NCBI RefSeq assembly: GCF_901482695.1
Contig: NZ_LR590484.1
Span: 2,542,001 to 2,606,000, forward strand
DNA length: 64,000 bases
Reading direction: 5' to 3'
Source: Sphingobacterium thalpophilum
GTDB lineage: Bacteria; Bacteroidota; Bacteroidia; Sphingobacteriales; Sphingobacteriaceae
The translations under genes were made by a program, and so were the position numbers. Positions 9,320-19,174 of the stretch are shown piece after piece. The notes beneath the pieces were generated by a model. It was not told where the DNA came from and ran no database searches. It was given only the letters and a program-made list of their open reading frames with translations. Within the stretch, counting starts at the first letter, position 1, and each line of letters begins with the position of its first letter.

Positions 9320-9841
9320 ATGGGACCTGAAGAAAAGTTATTTAGACAGTATTACAAAAGTTTATGTCATTTTGCTTGGAAGTTTGTCGGTGAATCTTCC
9401 GTTGCAGAGGATCTGGTGCAAGATGCGTTTATTACATTCTTTAAGGAAGAGCGGCGTATGGATGAATCTGAAAATTTTATGCGCAATTATCTCTTCACAG
9501 CAGTTCGATTTTCTTGTTTAAAATATATACGGCATGAGAAGGTCAAGGAAAAATATTGGTCTCATATTGATTTTAGAGAGGAGGATGAGCATTCTATCGA
9601 ACTTTCCATGATCCATACAGAAGTACTCAATGAAGTTTATCGAATTATAGCCCAGATGCCTCAGGCCTGTCAGCAGATTTTCAAAATGGGATATTTGGAG
9701 GGACTGTCCAATTTGGAAATCACGGAAAGACTTCAAGTCAGTATCAACACTGTCAAAACTCAAAAACAGCGTGGGATGAAGATGCTGTTGGAGAGATTAC
9801 ACCCTGAATTTTTACCCTTTATTATTTTTTTGTTAAAATAA
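9320..9841 (+). CDS. ECF RNA polymerase sigma factor (FecI-like), module 1
   Basis: A 173-aa extracytoplasmic-function sigma-70 factor of the Bacteroidota FecI type. Region 2 lies at about residues 8-75 (YYKSLCHFAWKFVG, AEDLVQDAF) and region 4 at about 110-165. The recognition helix-turn-helix is at 127-152 (LEGLSNLEITERLQVS, INTVKTQKQRGM). It should be held inactive by the FecR protein encoded 52 bp downstream and direct transcription of the susC operon when released. It is closely related to the module 2 sigma factor, including nearly identical region 4, so cross-recognition of promoters is possible. Confidence 0.93.
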   Translation: MGPEEKLFRQYYKSLCHFAWKFVGESSVAEDLVQDAFITFFKEERRMDESENFMRNYLFTAVRFSCLKYIRHEKVKEKYWSHIDFREEDEHSIELSMIHTEVLNEVYRIIAQMPQACQQIFKMGYLEGLSNLEITERLQVSINTVKTQKQRGMKMLLERLHPEFLPFIIFLLK

Positions 9842-9852
9842 TTTTAATTTCC

Positions 9853-9860
9853 TGTCACCC
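9853..9860 (+). promoter_or_regulatory. TGTCACCC motif in sigma-fecR junction, module 1
   Basis: The octamer TGTCACCC lies 11 bp after the sigma factor stop and 33 bp before the fecR start. The same octamer is in the same place in module 2 (20145-20152), and once more upstream of the second sigma gene (19383-19390). A regulatory or RNA-level role is inferred from position only. Confidence 0.35.
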
Positions 9861-9893
9861 ATTTGATGTCTATAAGGTTTCTAACCTATAGAT

Positions 9894-11039
9894 ATGAGAG
9901 CTAACGCCAATTACATAGCCAGATTAATATATAAATTACTCCGCGGACAGGACACTGCGGAAGAGCGCGCTTCAATTGAACATTGGAGAAAATCGGATGA
10001 CAGAAATGATAAACTGATCGAAGATTTGCGCGATGCAAAAAATATCGAGGAGGATCTTAATTTTTTTGCCGGTCTAGATGAAGATCAGGCTTGGCAAAAA
10101 ATTCGGCAGGAGTCTGCTGAAGGAAAGAAAAAATGGACGGTCGTTCGGGCAGTAGCAATGCTTCTTCTTGTCCTGGGGGCAGCTCTGATCTATAATCTCC
10201 AAAAAGAAAAAATAGATTCAGGAGGAGTTCAGGTTACTTCTATTAAAAGAGACATATCCCCAGCACAACAAGGCGCTTTATTGGTCTTGGCGGATGGTTC
10301 AGTTATGCCGTTAGCAGATTCCAATAAGACAATTGATCCCAAAATTGTTGCCTTGGGGAGCAAACAAAATACACGAGATGACGATATGCCAGCGGAAACC
10401 GTACGCTTGCAATTCAATACATTGGTTGTGCCTAAAGGTAATTTCTATAAGCTGACATTGGAGGATGGTACCTTGGTGTGGGTAAATGCCAGCTCTCAGC
10501 TCAAATTTCCGGTTAAATTTAAACACGACGAGCGTCGTGTTATATTAGAAGGAGAAGCATACTTTGAAGTCGCCCACGATGCTCAGCGTCCATTCTTTGT
10601 AGAGTCTAGAGGCAGCGAGGTCAAGGTGCTGGGTACCCACTTCAATATCAATGCTTACAGTCATAATGTTCGTACGACGTTATCTTCAGGAAAGGTACAG
10701 GTTAGCCATTCTGGGAATATAATTGTTTTGGAGCCGGGCGAATATGCAAACATTGTTTCAGGACAGCTAAGCAAAGGAAAGGCAGATCTGGAACATGATC
10801 TCTCCTGGCATAATAATCAGTTTTATTTTAAAAAAGAAACTATAGCTGAGATTGCCTCTACACTCTCTAAATGGTATGACATCCAGGTTAGATTTAAGAA
10901 GGGGGTGTCCCTTAATAAGGTATATACAGGCAATTTTAAGCGTGATGTGAAGTTATCCGAAGTGTTGGAAATGTTGACGTACGTCTGTGATTTGAAGTTT
11001 GAACTTCGCGGCAATGAATTAATTGTAGAAAATAAATAA
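9894..11039 (+). CDS. FecR-family anti-sigma factor, module 1
   Basis: A 381-aa inner-membrane sigma regulator. The cytoplasmic N-terminal part (1-80) should bind the sigma factor. One transmembrane helix lies at about 84-101 (VRAVAMLLLVLGAALIYN). The periplasmic part has a FecR domain at about 180-290 (LVVPKGNFYKLTLEDGT, GEAYFEVAHD, FFVESRG, VLGTHFNINAY) and a C-terminal DUF4974 domain at about 308-378. It should receive a signal from the STN domain of the SusC protein encoded next. The gene follows its sigma partner directly, as is usual for Bacteroidota transenvelope switches. Confidence 0.93.
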   Translation: MRANANYIARLIYKLLRGQDTAEERASIEHWRKSDDRNDKLIEDLRDAKNIEEDLNFFAGLDEDQAWQKIRQESAEGKKKWTVVRAVAMLLLVLGAALIYNLQKEKIDSGGVQVTSIKRDISPAQQGALLVLADGSVMPLADSNKTIDPKIVALGSKQNTRDDDMPAETVRLQFNTLVVPKGNFYKLTLEDGTLVWVNASSQLKFPVKFKHDERRVILEGEAYFEVAHDAQRPFFVESRGSEVKVLGTHFNINAYSHNVRTTLSSGKVQVSHSGNIIVLEPGEYANIVSGQLSKGKADLEHDLSWHNNQFYFKKETIAEIASTLSKWYDIQVRFKKGVSLNKVYTGNFKRDVKLSEVLEMLTYVCDLKFELRGNELIVENK

Positions 11040-11098
11040 AAGGAGTGCTTATGTAAGAGAAATAATACCTGACCTAAAGGTCTTATTCTATCAAAGTA

Positions 11099-11126
11099 GA
11101 ACAGGAATGTTGCAGCATCCCTGTTC
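11099..11126 (+). promoter_or_regulatory. conserved hairpin in the susC leader, module 1
   Basis: An inverted repeat GAACAGGAATG...GCATCCCTGTTC (28 nt) in the fecR-susC gap, 70 bp before the susC start. An almost identical 28-mer occurs at the same place in module 2. No T run follows, so it is not a simple terminator. It could be an RNA stability element, a processing site or a regulator-binding site. Confidence 0.5.
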
Positions 11127-11196
11127 CGGAGGATTAAAAAGGCCTAAAATTAAAACGCGAATTAAGTAAACCCAATTAACCACAAAGAGTAAATGT

Positions 11197-14100
11197 ATGA
11201 ATAACTTACCATTTGGCAAAACGTGGCGACTGACACCTCAGGACCCGCGGTTTTGCAAACCTTTACGTATTATGAAAATTAGTACATGTCTTCTTTTCGC
11301 CTTTGTGACCGGAGTTCAAGCCAATGGCATTGCGCAGAAGGTTACCTTGAGGATGAAAAACGCACGGATTGAAGAGGCGCTGAAAGCGATCTCCAAACAG
11401 TCCAGCCTGCAGCTATTTTATGGGGAGAATATCGATTCAAAAGCACGAATTGATGTCAATCTAAAAGATGCTTCTGTAGAGGAAGCACTCAACGCTGTCT
11501 TACGTAATAATCATATAGCATATAAGATCATTGCGAATACCATATCAGTGAATGGCCAAGTAGACTATCATTCAGGCAAGAATACTTTGCAACAGGTCGT
11601 TTCGGGAACAGTTAAAAGTTTAAGTGGAAAAGAATTGGCGGGAGCCACAGTAACCGTAAAAGGAACATCAGTATCAACCCATACAGACGCTTCTGGACAT
11701 TTTAAAATTAACGCTCCGGCCAATGCCATATTAATCGTACGGTTCATCGGTTATACCGTGAAGGAGGTAGCGGTGGAAGGCCGTAGTACTATTGCTGTTG
11801 AACTCGAATCAGACGAACGGCAGCTGGAAATCGTTGATGTAGTGTCTACTGGATATCAGAATTTAAACAGGAAGCTATTTACTGGGGCGGCGACGACGAT
11901 AAAAGGGTCGGATATTAAGCAAGACGGTATCACCGACGTAAGTAGGATGCTGGAAGGACGTGTCGCTGGGGTCTCTGTACAAAATGTTTCTGGAACTTTT
12001 GGTGCCGCACCTAAAATACGTGTGCGCGGGGCAACTTCAATTACAGGCGATAATAAGCCGTTGTGGGTTGTTGATGGTGTTATTTTGGAGGACGTTGTCA
12101 ATATATCGAATGAACAATTGTCTTCGGGAGACGTCAACACACTTATCGGTTCATCCGTTGCAGGAATAAACGCAGATGATATTGAGAGCTTCAATATTTT
12201 GAAAGACGCCGCAGCAACAGCACAATATGGAGCTAGAGCGATGAATGGTGTGGTCGTGATTACCACTAAGAAAGGGAGAATAGGAAAACCGCTTATATCT
12301 TACACCGGTAATTTTTCAACCTTTTTGAAGCCGACTTATAACAATTACAATATTATGAATTCTTCAGATCAAATGTCGGTTTATTCTGAGTTGGCCCGTA
12401 AAGGTTGGCTTAATCATTCAAATGCATCAAGAGCGGAAAACGGTGGCGTCTATACGAAGATGTATCATTTGATCAATTCTTACAATGAAAGCGAGGGAAA
12501 ATTTGGACTCGAAAACACACCTGAAGCGAGAAACAAATTTTTAAGTAGATATGCGTTGGCTAATACTGACTGGTTCGATGTATTGTTCAAGAACTCATTG
12601 ATGCAGGAACACGGTGTGAGTGTTTCGTCGGGAACGGATAAATCCCAACTTTATATATCGACAAGTTATTTAAATGATAATGGATGGGCGGTAGGAAATA
12701 AAGTAGAAAGATATACAACAAATATCAATGCTTTATTTAATCTCTCAGAGAAATTAACACTTAATTTCATTACTACAGGCTCTATCCGTAATCAAAAAGC
12801 TCCCGGCACAGTAGGACGAGTTAGTAATCCAGTTGAAGGAAAGTATTCGAGAGATTTTGATATTAATCCTTTTAGTTATGCCCTCAATACCAGCCGTACG
12901 ATGACTGCATACGACGAGAATGGGAATAGAGAAAGCTTTACTAGAAACTTTGCAGCTTTTAATATTTTAGATGAACTGGATAATAATACTTTGGATCTAA
13001 GTATGTTGGATTTAAAAATCCAGGCCGGGGCGAACTACAAATTTTCCAAACATCTCAAATATGATCTATTAGCATCTATGCGTTATGTAAAAAGTGGAAA
13101 TGAACATAAAGTAAGGGAAAATTCCAATATGGCGAATGCCTATAGAGCAGATTATGATTCCTATGTTCAAGAACATAATCGCTTTTTATACCGTGATCCC
13201 GCTCATCCCGAATTACAACCAGTAGTTGTACTCCCTTATGGCGGATTTTACAATACCAGTGATGACTTCTTAAAGTCATATATGGTCAGAAATTCATTTG
13301 AGTATGATAATACTTTCGATGAAAAACATCTGGTAAATATTTACGCATTCCAAGAGTTACGTTTAGCAGATCGTCAGGCCAGAAGTATGATTGGCTATGG
13401 ATACCAATATGATAAAGGCGGCGTACCATTTATTGATCCGAATATTATTAAACAGGCCACATTGAGTAATTTAAATTATTATTCAATGGGACATAAGTAT
13501 GATCGCTTTTCAGCATTTATGGGAAGAGCAGCATATTCCTATGATGGGAAATATTCAATCAATTTTACTGGCCGCTATGATGGATCAAACCAGCTGGGAA
13601 GCTCGAAGACTGCGAGATGGTTGCCAACATGGAATATTTCAGGAGCATGGAATGTCGATGAAGAAGCATTCATGCAAAATCAAGATATATTGAATAAACT
13701 AACAATACGTGGTACTTACGGGCTGACAGCTAGTCTTGGTAATGCTACCAACTCAGCAATAGTACTCAGAAATGGAAGTTCTTTAAGACCTTATTTGGAT
13801 GAGATAGAGTCTGTAATGAATATACAATATATTGAGAATAAGGATCTCACTTGGGAAAAGCAGTATGAAACCAACTTGGGCTTTGATATGAGTTTCTTCA
13901 AGAATAGATTAAACTTGACTATTGATTTATATAATCGAAATGGTTTTGATTTAATAAGTCCTTTGCGTACTTCCGGTATCGGAGGGCAATATCTGATTAC
14001 TGCCAATTATGCGGATATGAATTCAAAAGGTATAGAGGTAACATTAAGCGGGCCGATTATCAAGAATGAGACGCTCAGCTGGAGGAGCAATTTCAATTTT

Positions 14101-14853
14101 GGCTATAATAAAAACAAAGTTACGAAGCTAACAAGTCCTCAATCTATTTTTAATCTTGTGACAGCCGACGGTGGCCCACAAGAAGGTTACCCGTACCGTG
14201 GCCTTTATTCAGTAGAGTTTACGGGGTTAAATCCTGAGACTGGTATTCCTGAGTTTATAAACGAAAAAGGAGAAAAGAGTATAGATGTTTATATGCAAAG
14301 TCTTGAAACGAAATATCTGAAATATGAAGGGCCGACTGATCCTAAACTGACAGGAGGTTTTTATAATTCCTTAAGTTATAAAGGCTTTACATTAAATGCA
14401 TTATTTACATTTTCAGCAGGTAATAAAATTAGGTTGAATCCAGCATTTGCCGCGTCCTATTCTGATTTAGATGCAATGCCAAATGAATTCAAGGATCGAT
14501 GGACAATGCCAGGAGACGAAGCAATAACAAATATTCCGTCCATTTTAGATGTCCAGGCAGAAAACGCTATTAGCGGAAAATATCCGTACAATACATACAA
14601 TTATTCAACAGTCAGGGTTGCAGATGGAGGTTTTATTAGGTTAAAACAATTGGCATTATCATACGCACTGCCGGCCAAGTTCCTCAAATCCGTCAAAGCA
14701 AATCATGCTTCGATTGGTATAACAGCCAATAACTTCTGGTTGATTTATTCCGATAAAAAACTAAAAGGTCAGGATCCCGAATTTTTTGCGTCAGGTGGGG
14801 TTGCATTGCCAATACCTAAGCAATACACGTTGTCTTTAAAAGTTGGATTTTAA
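11197..14853 (+). CDS. SusC/RagA-family TonB-dependent transporter with STN domain, module 1
   Basis: A 1218-aa outer-membrane TonB-dependent transporter. A pre-signal extension precedes a signal peptide starting at M26 (KISTCLLFAFVTGVQA). An STN (secretin/TonB short N-terminal) signalling domain lies at about 48-118, a carboxypeptidase-regulatory-like domain at about 134-204 and the plug at about 215-355 (LEGRVAGVSVQN, IRVRGATSI, PLWVVDGV, GVVVITTKKG). The rest forms the 22-strand barrel, ending with a terminal phenylalanine (LSLKVGF). STN plus the upstream sigma/FecR pair marks a signalling receptor. It should form a hinged uptake complex with the SusD protein encoded 14 bp downstream. An alternative start is ATG 11272. 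Confidence 0.95.
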   Translation: MNNLPFGKTWRLTPQDPRFCKPLRIMKISTCLLFAFVTGVQANGIAQKVTLRMKNARIEEALKAISKQSSLQLFYGENIDSKARIDVNLKDASVEEALNAVLRNNHIAYKIIANTISVNGQVDYHSGKNTLQQVVSGTVKSLSGKELAGATVTVKGTSVSTHTDASGHFKINAPANAILIVRFIGYTVKEVAVEGRSTIAVELESDERQLEIVDVVSTGYQNLNRKLFTGAATTIKGSDIKQDGITDVSRMLEGRVAGVSVQNVSGTFGAAPKIRVRGATSITGDNKPLWVVDGVILEDVVNISNEQLSSGDVNTLIGSSVAGINADDIESFNILKDAAATAQYGARAMNGVVVITTKKGRIGKPLISYTGNFSTFLKPTYNNYNIMNSSDQMSVYSELARKGWLNHSNASRAENGGVYTKMYHLINSYNESEGKFGLENTPEARNKFLSRYALANTDWFDVLFKNSLMQEHGVSVSSGTDKSQLYISTSYLNDNGWAVGNKVERYTTNINALFNLSEKLTLNFITTGSIRNQKAPGTVGRVSNPVEGKYSRDFDINPFSYALNTSRTMTAYDENGNRESFTRNFAAFNILDELDNNTLDLSMLDLKIQAGANYKFSKHLKYDLLASMRYVKSGNEHKVRENSNMANAYRADYDSYVQEHNRFLYRDPAHPELQPVVVLPYGGFYNTSDDFLKSYMVRNSFEYDNTFDEKHLVNIYAFQELRLADRQARSMIGYGYQYDKGGVPFIDPNIIKQATLSNLNYYSMGHKYDRFSAFMGRAAYSYDGKYSINFTGRYDGSNQLGSSKTARWLPTWNISGAWNVDEEAFMQNQDILNKLTIRGTYGLTASLGNATNSAIVLRNGSSLRPYLDEIESVMNIQYIENKDLTWEKQYETNLGFDMSFFKNRLNLTIDLYNRNGFDLISPLRTSGIGGQYLITANYADMNSKGIEVTLSGPIIKNETLSWRSNFNFGYNKNKVTKLTSPQSIFNLVTADGGPQEGYPYRGLYSVEFTGLNPETGIPEFINEKGEKSIDVYMQSLETKYLKYEGPTDPKLTGGFYNSLSYKGFTLNALFTFSAGNKIRLNPAFAASYSDLDAMPNEFKDRWTMPGDEAITNIPSILDVQAENAISGKYPYNTYNYSTVRVADGGFIRLKQLALSYALPAKFLKSVKANHASIGITANNFWLIYSDKKLKGQDPEFFASGGVALPIPKQYTLSLKVGF

Positions 14854-14867
14854 TAAATAATGTTAAA

Positions 14868-16334
14868 ATGAAAAGTAGAAAATTAATCCTATATATAGCA
14901 CTGTCCAATATATTTTTTGCGACAGGTTGTAATAAATTTCTTGAACATCAGCCTGATGATCGTACTGAATTAAACAACGCTGTTAAAGTTGCAGAATTGT
15001 TAGCAAATGCCTATCCACACGGTAATTATATTACTATGGCGGAGTCTATGAGTGATAATGCTGGAGATAAAGGTGGAACGACACGGGAATTACCTAATTC
15101 GTCCGCCTGGAATTATATTGATCAAGTGAATCCTAACGAAATTGATTCGCCACCTTATTATTGGAACGCTTGTTATAAGGCCATTGCAGCTGCAAATTAT
15201 GCTTTGGAAGCAATAGATAAGGCGGGAAATACGGAGGAATATGCTGCCAGCAGGGGAGAGGCTTTAGTGGCTCGAGCATATGCACATTTTATGTTAGTGA
15301 CATTTTTTTCGAAGGCATACGATCCAGCTACGGCTAAAACTGATCCGGGGATACCTTATGTTACACAACCTCAAAAAGTTGTAGAAGGGAATTATACCCG
15401 CGGAACAGTTGCAAGTGTATACACAAATATCGAAAAAGATTTGACGGAAGGCATTCCATTGATTAAAAATAATAAATATGTAGTTCCAAAATATCATTTC
15501 ACAACACAAGCTGCTCACGCTTTTGCGACCCGTTTTTACCTATTCAAAAAAGAGTACGCAAAGGTAGTCGAACATGCAGATGCCATATTCCCAGGGGGGA
15601 CGGTGGAAGAAAACCTGCGCCCGTGGAATACCATATATAACTCATTAGGGTATTATGAATTGCAGGCGATCTATACTAATTCAACCGAGCCAGCTAACAT
15701 ATTGCTTCAGGAAGCTCAGAGTGTGTGGGGACGAAGCTATGCTTCTTATAATTACGGTTTGAGCTCTAGTCTGTTGCCGATATTCAATCCAGCAAATAAT
15801 CCTAGCGGAAAACAGTTAGCGATGGCAAATAGCATTTTTGGGGCAACTGAGATGGTTTATAATATTCCCAAATTCAAGGAACATTTTGTAAAAGAATCAA
15901 TTAATGCAACTATAGGTGATCCATATAATATGGTTCCTTTACTTACAGCAGAAGAGGTGCTGTTTAATAGAGCAGAAGCAAATGCTATGTTAGGGAATAG
16001 TGCACAGGCGGTGACTGATCTTGATAGATATTTATCAAAGCGCATAGTAAATTATTCAACAACAGCCGACAAGTTCTCGCTGGAAAAAGCAAAAGGATTC
16101 TATCAAAATTCGTCAGATAAAGATGCTTTGGTGTCTTCTATTCTAACTTTTAAAAGGATGGAATTTATGCACGAGGGTATGCGATGGTTTGATATCATTC
16201 GATTAAAAATTCCAATTGAGCATGTAAGCGCTAATGGCAAGGACAAAATTACATTGGGGGCAGACGATCCAAGGCGAGTGGTACAGATACCTCAAGACGC
16301 TATTGCTGCTGGTCTCGAAGCCAATCCCAGATAA
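14868..16334 (+). CDS. SusD/RagB-family substrate-binding lipoprotein, module 1
   Basis: A 488-aa surface lipoprotein that caps the SusC barrel. The signal peptide ends in a lipobox with Cys21 (FFATGC). SusD features are visible: KFLEHQPDDR after the lipid anchor, the TPR-like helices (RGEALVARAYAHFMLV), TAEEVLFNRAEANAML in the C-terminal half, and the late motif MRWFDIIRLKIPI. It lies 14 bp after susC. The ligand cannot be read from the sequence; no aromatic platform can be judged without a structure. Confidence 0.94.
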   Translation: MKSRKLILYIALSNIFFATGCNKFLEHQPDDRTELNNAVKVAELLANAYPHGNYITMAESMSDNAGDKGGTTRELPNSSAWNYIDQVNPNEIDSPPYYWNACYKAIAAANYALEAIDKAGNTEEYAASRGEALVARAYAHFMLVTFFSKAYDPATAKTDPGIPYVTQPQKVVEGNYTRGTVASVYTNIEKDLTEGIPLIKNNKYVVPKYHFTTQAAHAFATRFYLFKKEYAKVVEHADAIFPGGTVEENLRPWNTIYNSLGYYELQAIYTNSTEPANILLQEAQSVWGRSYASYNYGLSSSLLPIFNPANNPSGKQLAMANSIFGATEMVYNIPKFKEHFVKESINATIGDPYNMVPLLTAEEVLFNRAEANAMLGNSAQAVTDLDRYLSKRIVNYSTTADKFSLEKAKGFYQNSSDKDALVSSILTFKRMEFMHEGMRWFDIIRLKIPIEHVSANGKDKITLGADDPRRVVQIPQDAIAAGLEANPR

Positions 16335-16357
16335 TGTTAACTTTTAGAAATTGATTT

Positions 16358-17797
16358 ATGAAAAAGAACTTTAAAAATATATTTTTTCTTATGCTTGTGT
16401 CTTCGATGATTTTGGGATGTAGCGATAAAGATAAGCTGACCTCGGATATTGTTGGTCTAGGAGGAGATACATGGGCTAAAACAGAAGTGGACGACTGGAT
16501 CAGTAAAAACTTTACCACACCCTACAATATCGAAGTTAAGTATAAATGGGACAGATCTGAACTACCAGAAATATATAAAAACGTAATTCCTGTTAAAGAG
16601 AGTTTAGTAATCCCAGTAATGGATATTATCAAGAAAACCTGGATTGACCCCTATGTCGGTATCATGGGGGAAAATTTTATGAAAAAATATACCCAGAAGC
16701 AGTTTTTTTTGGCAGGAAGTCCTTCGTATAATAGTAATGGAACTATTACGCTGGGAACGGCAGAAGCTGGGCGGAAAATTGTTTTGTTGAACCTGAACAC
16801 TTTCGATCCTGATAACCAGCCAGCAGTGCGGGAGATACTGCATACCATGCATCACGAATTTGGACATGTCTTGAACCAAAATATAGCGGTTACTCCCGAT
16901 TATCAGAGAATAACCCCTTCCGATTATACAGCAACTTGGTTCAATATTTTTAGAGGAGCATATAGTAGCAATGCAGCTCTGGATAAAATTATGTATGAAG
17001 CTGATTTTTGGGGCAAGGGGTTTGTTACACCTTATGCCCGTTCCAATAAAGATGATGATTTTGTCGAAACATTATCTACGTTGCTTGAAGGAGGCGAAGC
17101 ATATTTTAATAATATTGTCAATAACCTATTCGTTTACGAGGGACAATATATCAAACGCAATGGTAAAGGTATTTATGAGCAAAATACGGATGCGAGAAAT
17201 AAATTGTTAAAAAAGAAGGCTATCGTGACTTCTTATATGAAAAATGAATGGGGAATTTCATTAGTCGATCTTCAAATTAAAACTCAAGAGGCTATTGAGG
17301 CTAACTCTCCAACTCCACCATTAAATGAGTTGTTAGGGGCAGCAAAGCCGTATAGTAGCATTGCAGTGAATCCCCAGAAACTAACTGGCTTGTCGTCTAA
17401 CTTTTTAACCGCATATAATAATGCCAATGTAGGTTTGCAAGCAAATATGGGGCTTTATATAGATAATATTTCTTTAATTTTTAGTACTGCAAATAGGGTT
17501 ATTCTTCGCGTCAATTTTATGGATCCGACGGTTGCCGTTGGTGCTGGATACAATGCCGATTTCCATTATACTATTAGCGGCTCAAATGATAATATTACAC
17601 TTACGTACACAAACCCTCAGCCAACAAATGCAAATGCCAGAGCTATAGAAGCATCTGTGTTTCCGATTGTTAATTACTTTGCTAATCAAACTTTTATACT
17701 GAAATGGGTAGATGATATTATTCCACAGTCAAAGGGACTCTTTGGAGGTTTAGTCAATAAAAACGATCCTGAATCTTATGTTTTCGGAACGTTGTAA
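16358..17797 (+). CDS. putative zinc metallopeptidase lipoprotein (Peptidase_Mx1-like), module 1
   Basis: A 479-aa lipoprotein with lipobox Cys21 (SSMILGC). It has a gluzincin-like site: HEFGH at residues 166-170 within HHEFGHVLNQN, and a likely third zinc ligand Glu237 in DDFVET. This matches the Bacteroidota 'putative zinc-binding metallopeptidase' family that travels with SusC/SusD genes. The catalytic part covers about residues 40-300. A further beta-rich C-terminal region (about 310-479) is absent from the module 2 paralogue. As a surface or periplasmic lipoprotein it could trim protein or peptide substrates before uptake. The substrate is inferred, not shown. Confidence 0.85.
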   Translation: MKKNFKNIFFLMLVSSMILGCSDKDKLTSDIVGLGGDTWAKTEVDDWISKNFTTPYNIEVKYKWDRSELPEIYKNVIPVKESLVIPVMDIIKKTWIDPYVGIMGENFMKKYTQKQFFLAGSPSYNSNGTITLGTAEAGRKIVLLNLNTFDPDNQPAVREILHTMHHEFGHVLNQNIAVTPDYQRITPSDYTATWFNIFRGAYSSNAALDKIMYEADFWGKGFVTPYARSNKDDDFVETLSTLLEGGEAYFNNIVNNLFVYEGQYIKRNGKGIYEQNTDARNKLLKKKAIVTSYMKNEWGISLVDLQIKTQEAIEANSPTPPLNELLGAAKPYSSIAVNPQKLTGLSSNFLTAYNNANVGLQANMGLYIDNISLIFSTANRVILRVNFMDPTVAVGAGYNADFHYTISGSNDNITLTYTNPQPTNANARAIEASVFPIVNYFANQTFILKWVDDIIPQSKGLFGGLVNKNDPESYVFGTL

Positions 17798-17861
17798 TAA
17801 AAGAAGATAATGAAATATAGATACCAGTTTCGTTTTTTAATTAAAAGCAAATTATAACAAG

Positions 17862-19112
17862 ATGAAAAAGTACTTATTACTTTATATACTATTTGTTGTC
17901 GCATTTTCGAGCTGTGAGAAGGATAAAACTTCGTCAGTTATGGATGATGTTGACGTTAGGCTGACGGATAGCCTCGCCCAGTATCAAACTGCTCTTGTCA
18001 GTGCAAAGTATGGTTGGAAAGCTTATCTTTTGACCAACATTGACATAGCGGTCGATTTTACAATGAAGTTCAATGACAGGAACCGTGTCGTCATGAATGC
18101 CGAATACCAAATAAATCAGGAAGAAAGTTCATATAGACTCAAAGCACTGCAGCGTCCGACTCTGTTGTTTGATACATATTCTATACTACACGAGTTATCA
18201 GATCCTAATCCCAATGTTTTGGGAGGCGGCGTAGGAACTGGTTATAAAGCAGATTTCGAGTTTGCAATTATTTCAACTACTAAAGATAAAATTGTATTGG
18301 AGGGCACTTTTAATAAAAGCAAGCTGATTTTGATCCGAGCAGAATCAGAAGAAGATTTGGCATCGACTTATGAAGAGACTACATCAATGCAGGATAAATT
18401 GTCTCAAATACATACCTATTTCAAACGGACTGAAATAGCGGGAAAGAATTACGAAGCTAAAATTGATGTAGGAAGCAAGCGTATCAACTTTATTTCCGCT
18501 GAAACTGGGGAGAATGTGGGTAGTAATTTTTATGTGGTTAAAGACGATATTCGATTTTTCAATCCAATACTAATTGGTAAAGATAGTATTGCAGGCTTGT
18601 CGAATGTAAAATATGATCCTTCAGGTTTTTTGGCCGCGAGTTCAGGGACATTAAATTTGAAAATTACGGAATCGATTACACCAATGAATTATGATAAGAC
18701 TGCTGTAACTCGATTTTGGAGATCCGATCGTCAGATTGCCTTTACACCTTGGGTTAAGGATGGAGAAGAAGATTATTTAAATGATAACAGTGTGTCTGTG
18801 GGAACAGGAATAAATAGAAGAATCGCTTGGTTAGACTACGGGCCTGGTTATGATTTACTTGCATACGCTCAAGGTAATTCCATCTATTTTGGAACTGCTA
18901 TTGCGGGTACGATCGATTTACAATCTGGATTGATAAAATACCAGTACTTAGGAACCTTGGGAACAATTCCGGCAGCCTATCGCAATATCATTTTACAAAC
19001 AGCTCTTGATTTTACCGATCCAAAAGGATTATATGTCATAGAAACGGCATTGGGACAATATGATTTGGTCACCGTATCAGATGCTAGAAAATGGATTAGT
19101 TTCGGGCGTTAA
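17862..19112 (+). CDS. DUF4302-like lipoprotein, module 1
   Basis: A 416-aa lipoprotein with lipobox Cys18 (VAFSSC) followed by EKDK, a charged tail that fits Bacteroidota surface export. The start of the mature protein (LAQYQTALVSAKYGWKAYL) and the segment FDTYSILHELSDP resemble DUF4302 proteins, which are common partners of the SusCD plus zinc-peptidase set. No enzyme motif is seen. It is the last gene of module 1 and is followed by a terminator. Its role is probably ligand binding or accessory to uptake; this is inference. Confidence 0.75.
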   Translation: MKKYLLLYILFVVAFSSCEKDKTSSVMDDVDVRLTDSLAQYQTALVSAKYGWKAYLLTNIDIAVDFTMKFNDRNRVVMNAEYQINQEESSYRLKALQRPTLLFDTYSILHELSDPNPNVLGGGVGTGYKADFEFAIISTTKDKIVLEGTFNKSKLILIRAESEEDLASTYEETTSMQDKLSQIHTYFKRTEIAGKNYEAKIDVGSKRINFISAETGENVGSNFYVVKDDIRFFNPILIGKDSIAGLSNVKYDPSGFLAASSGTLNLKITESITPMNYDKTAVTRFWRSDRQIAFTPWVKDGEEDYLNDNSVSVGTGINRRIAWLDYGPGYDLLAYAQGNSIYFGTAIAGTIDLQSGLIKYQYLGTLGTIPAAYRNIILQTALDFTDPKGLYVIETALGQYDLVTVSDARKWISFGR

Positions 19113-19142
19113 ACCATTTAACTGTTCAATTCAAACTTGCTT

Positions 19143-19174
19143 AACCTCTTTCCAAAAACTTGGAAAGAGGTTTT
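19143..19174 (+). terminator. intrinsic terminator closing module 1
   Basis: A 13-bp perfect stem (19143-19155 and 19160-19172) with a 4-nt AAAC loop. The right arm ends in a short T run. It lies 31 bp after the last gene of module 1. Confidence 0.8.

Noticed and set aside
9871..9890. Small near-palindrome just before the fecR start of module 1
   Set aside because: The arms pair only with a bulge and there is no counterpart in front of the module 2 fecR, so it is probably chance.
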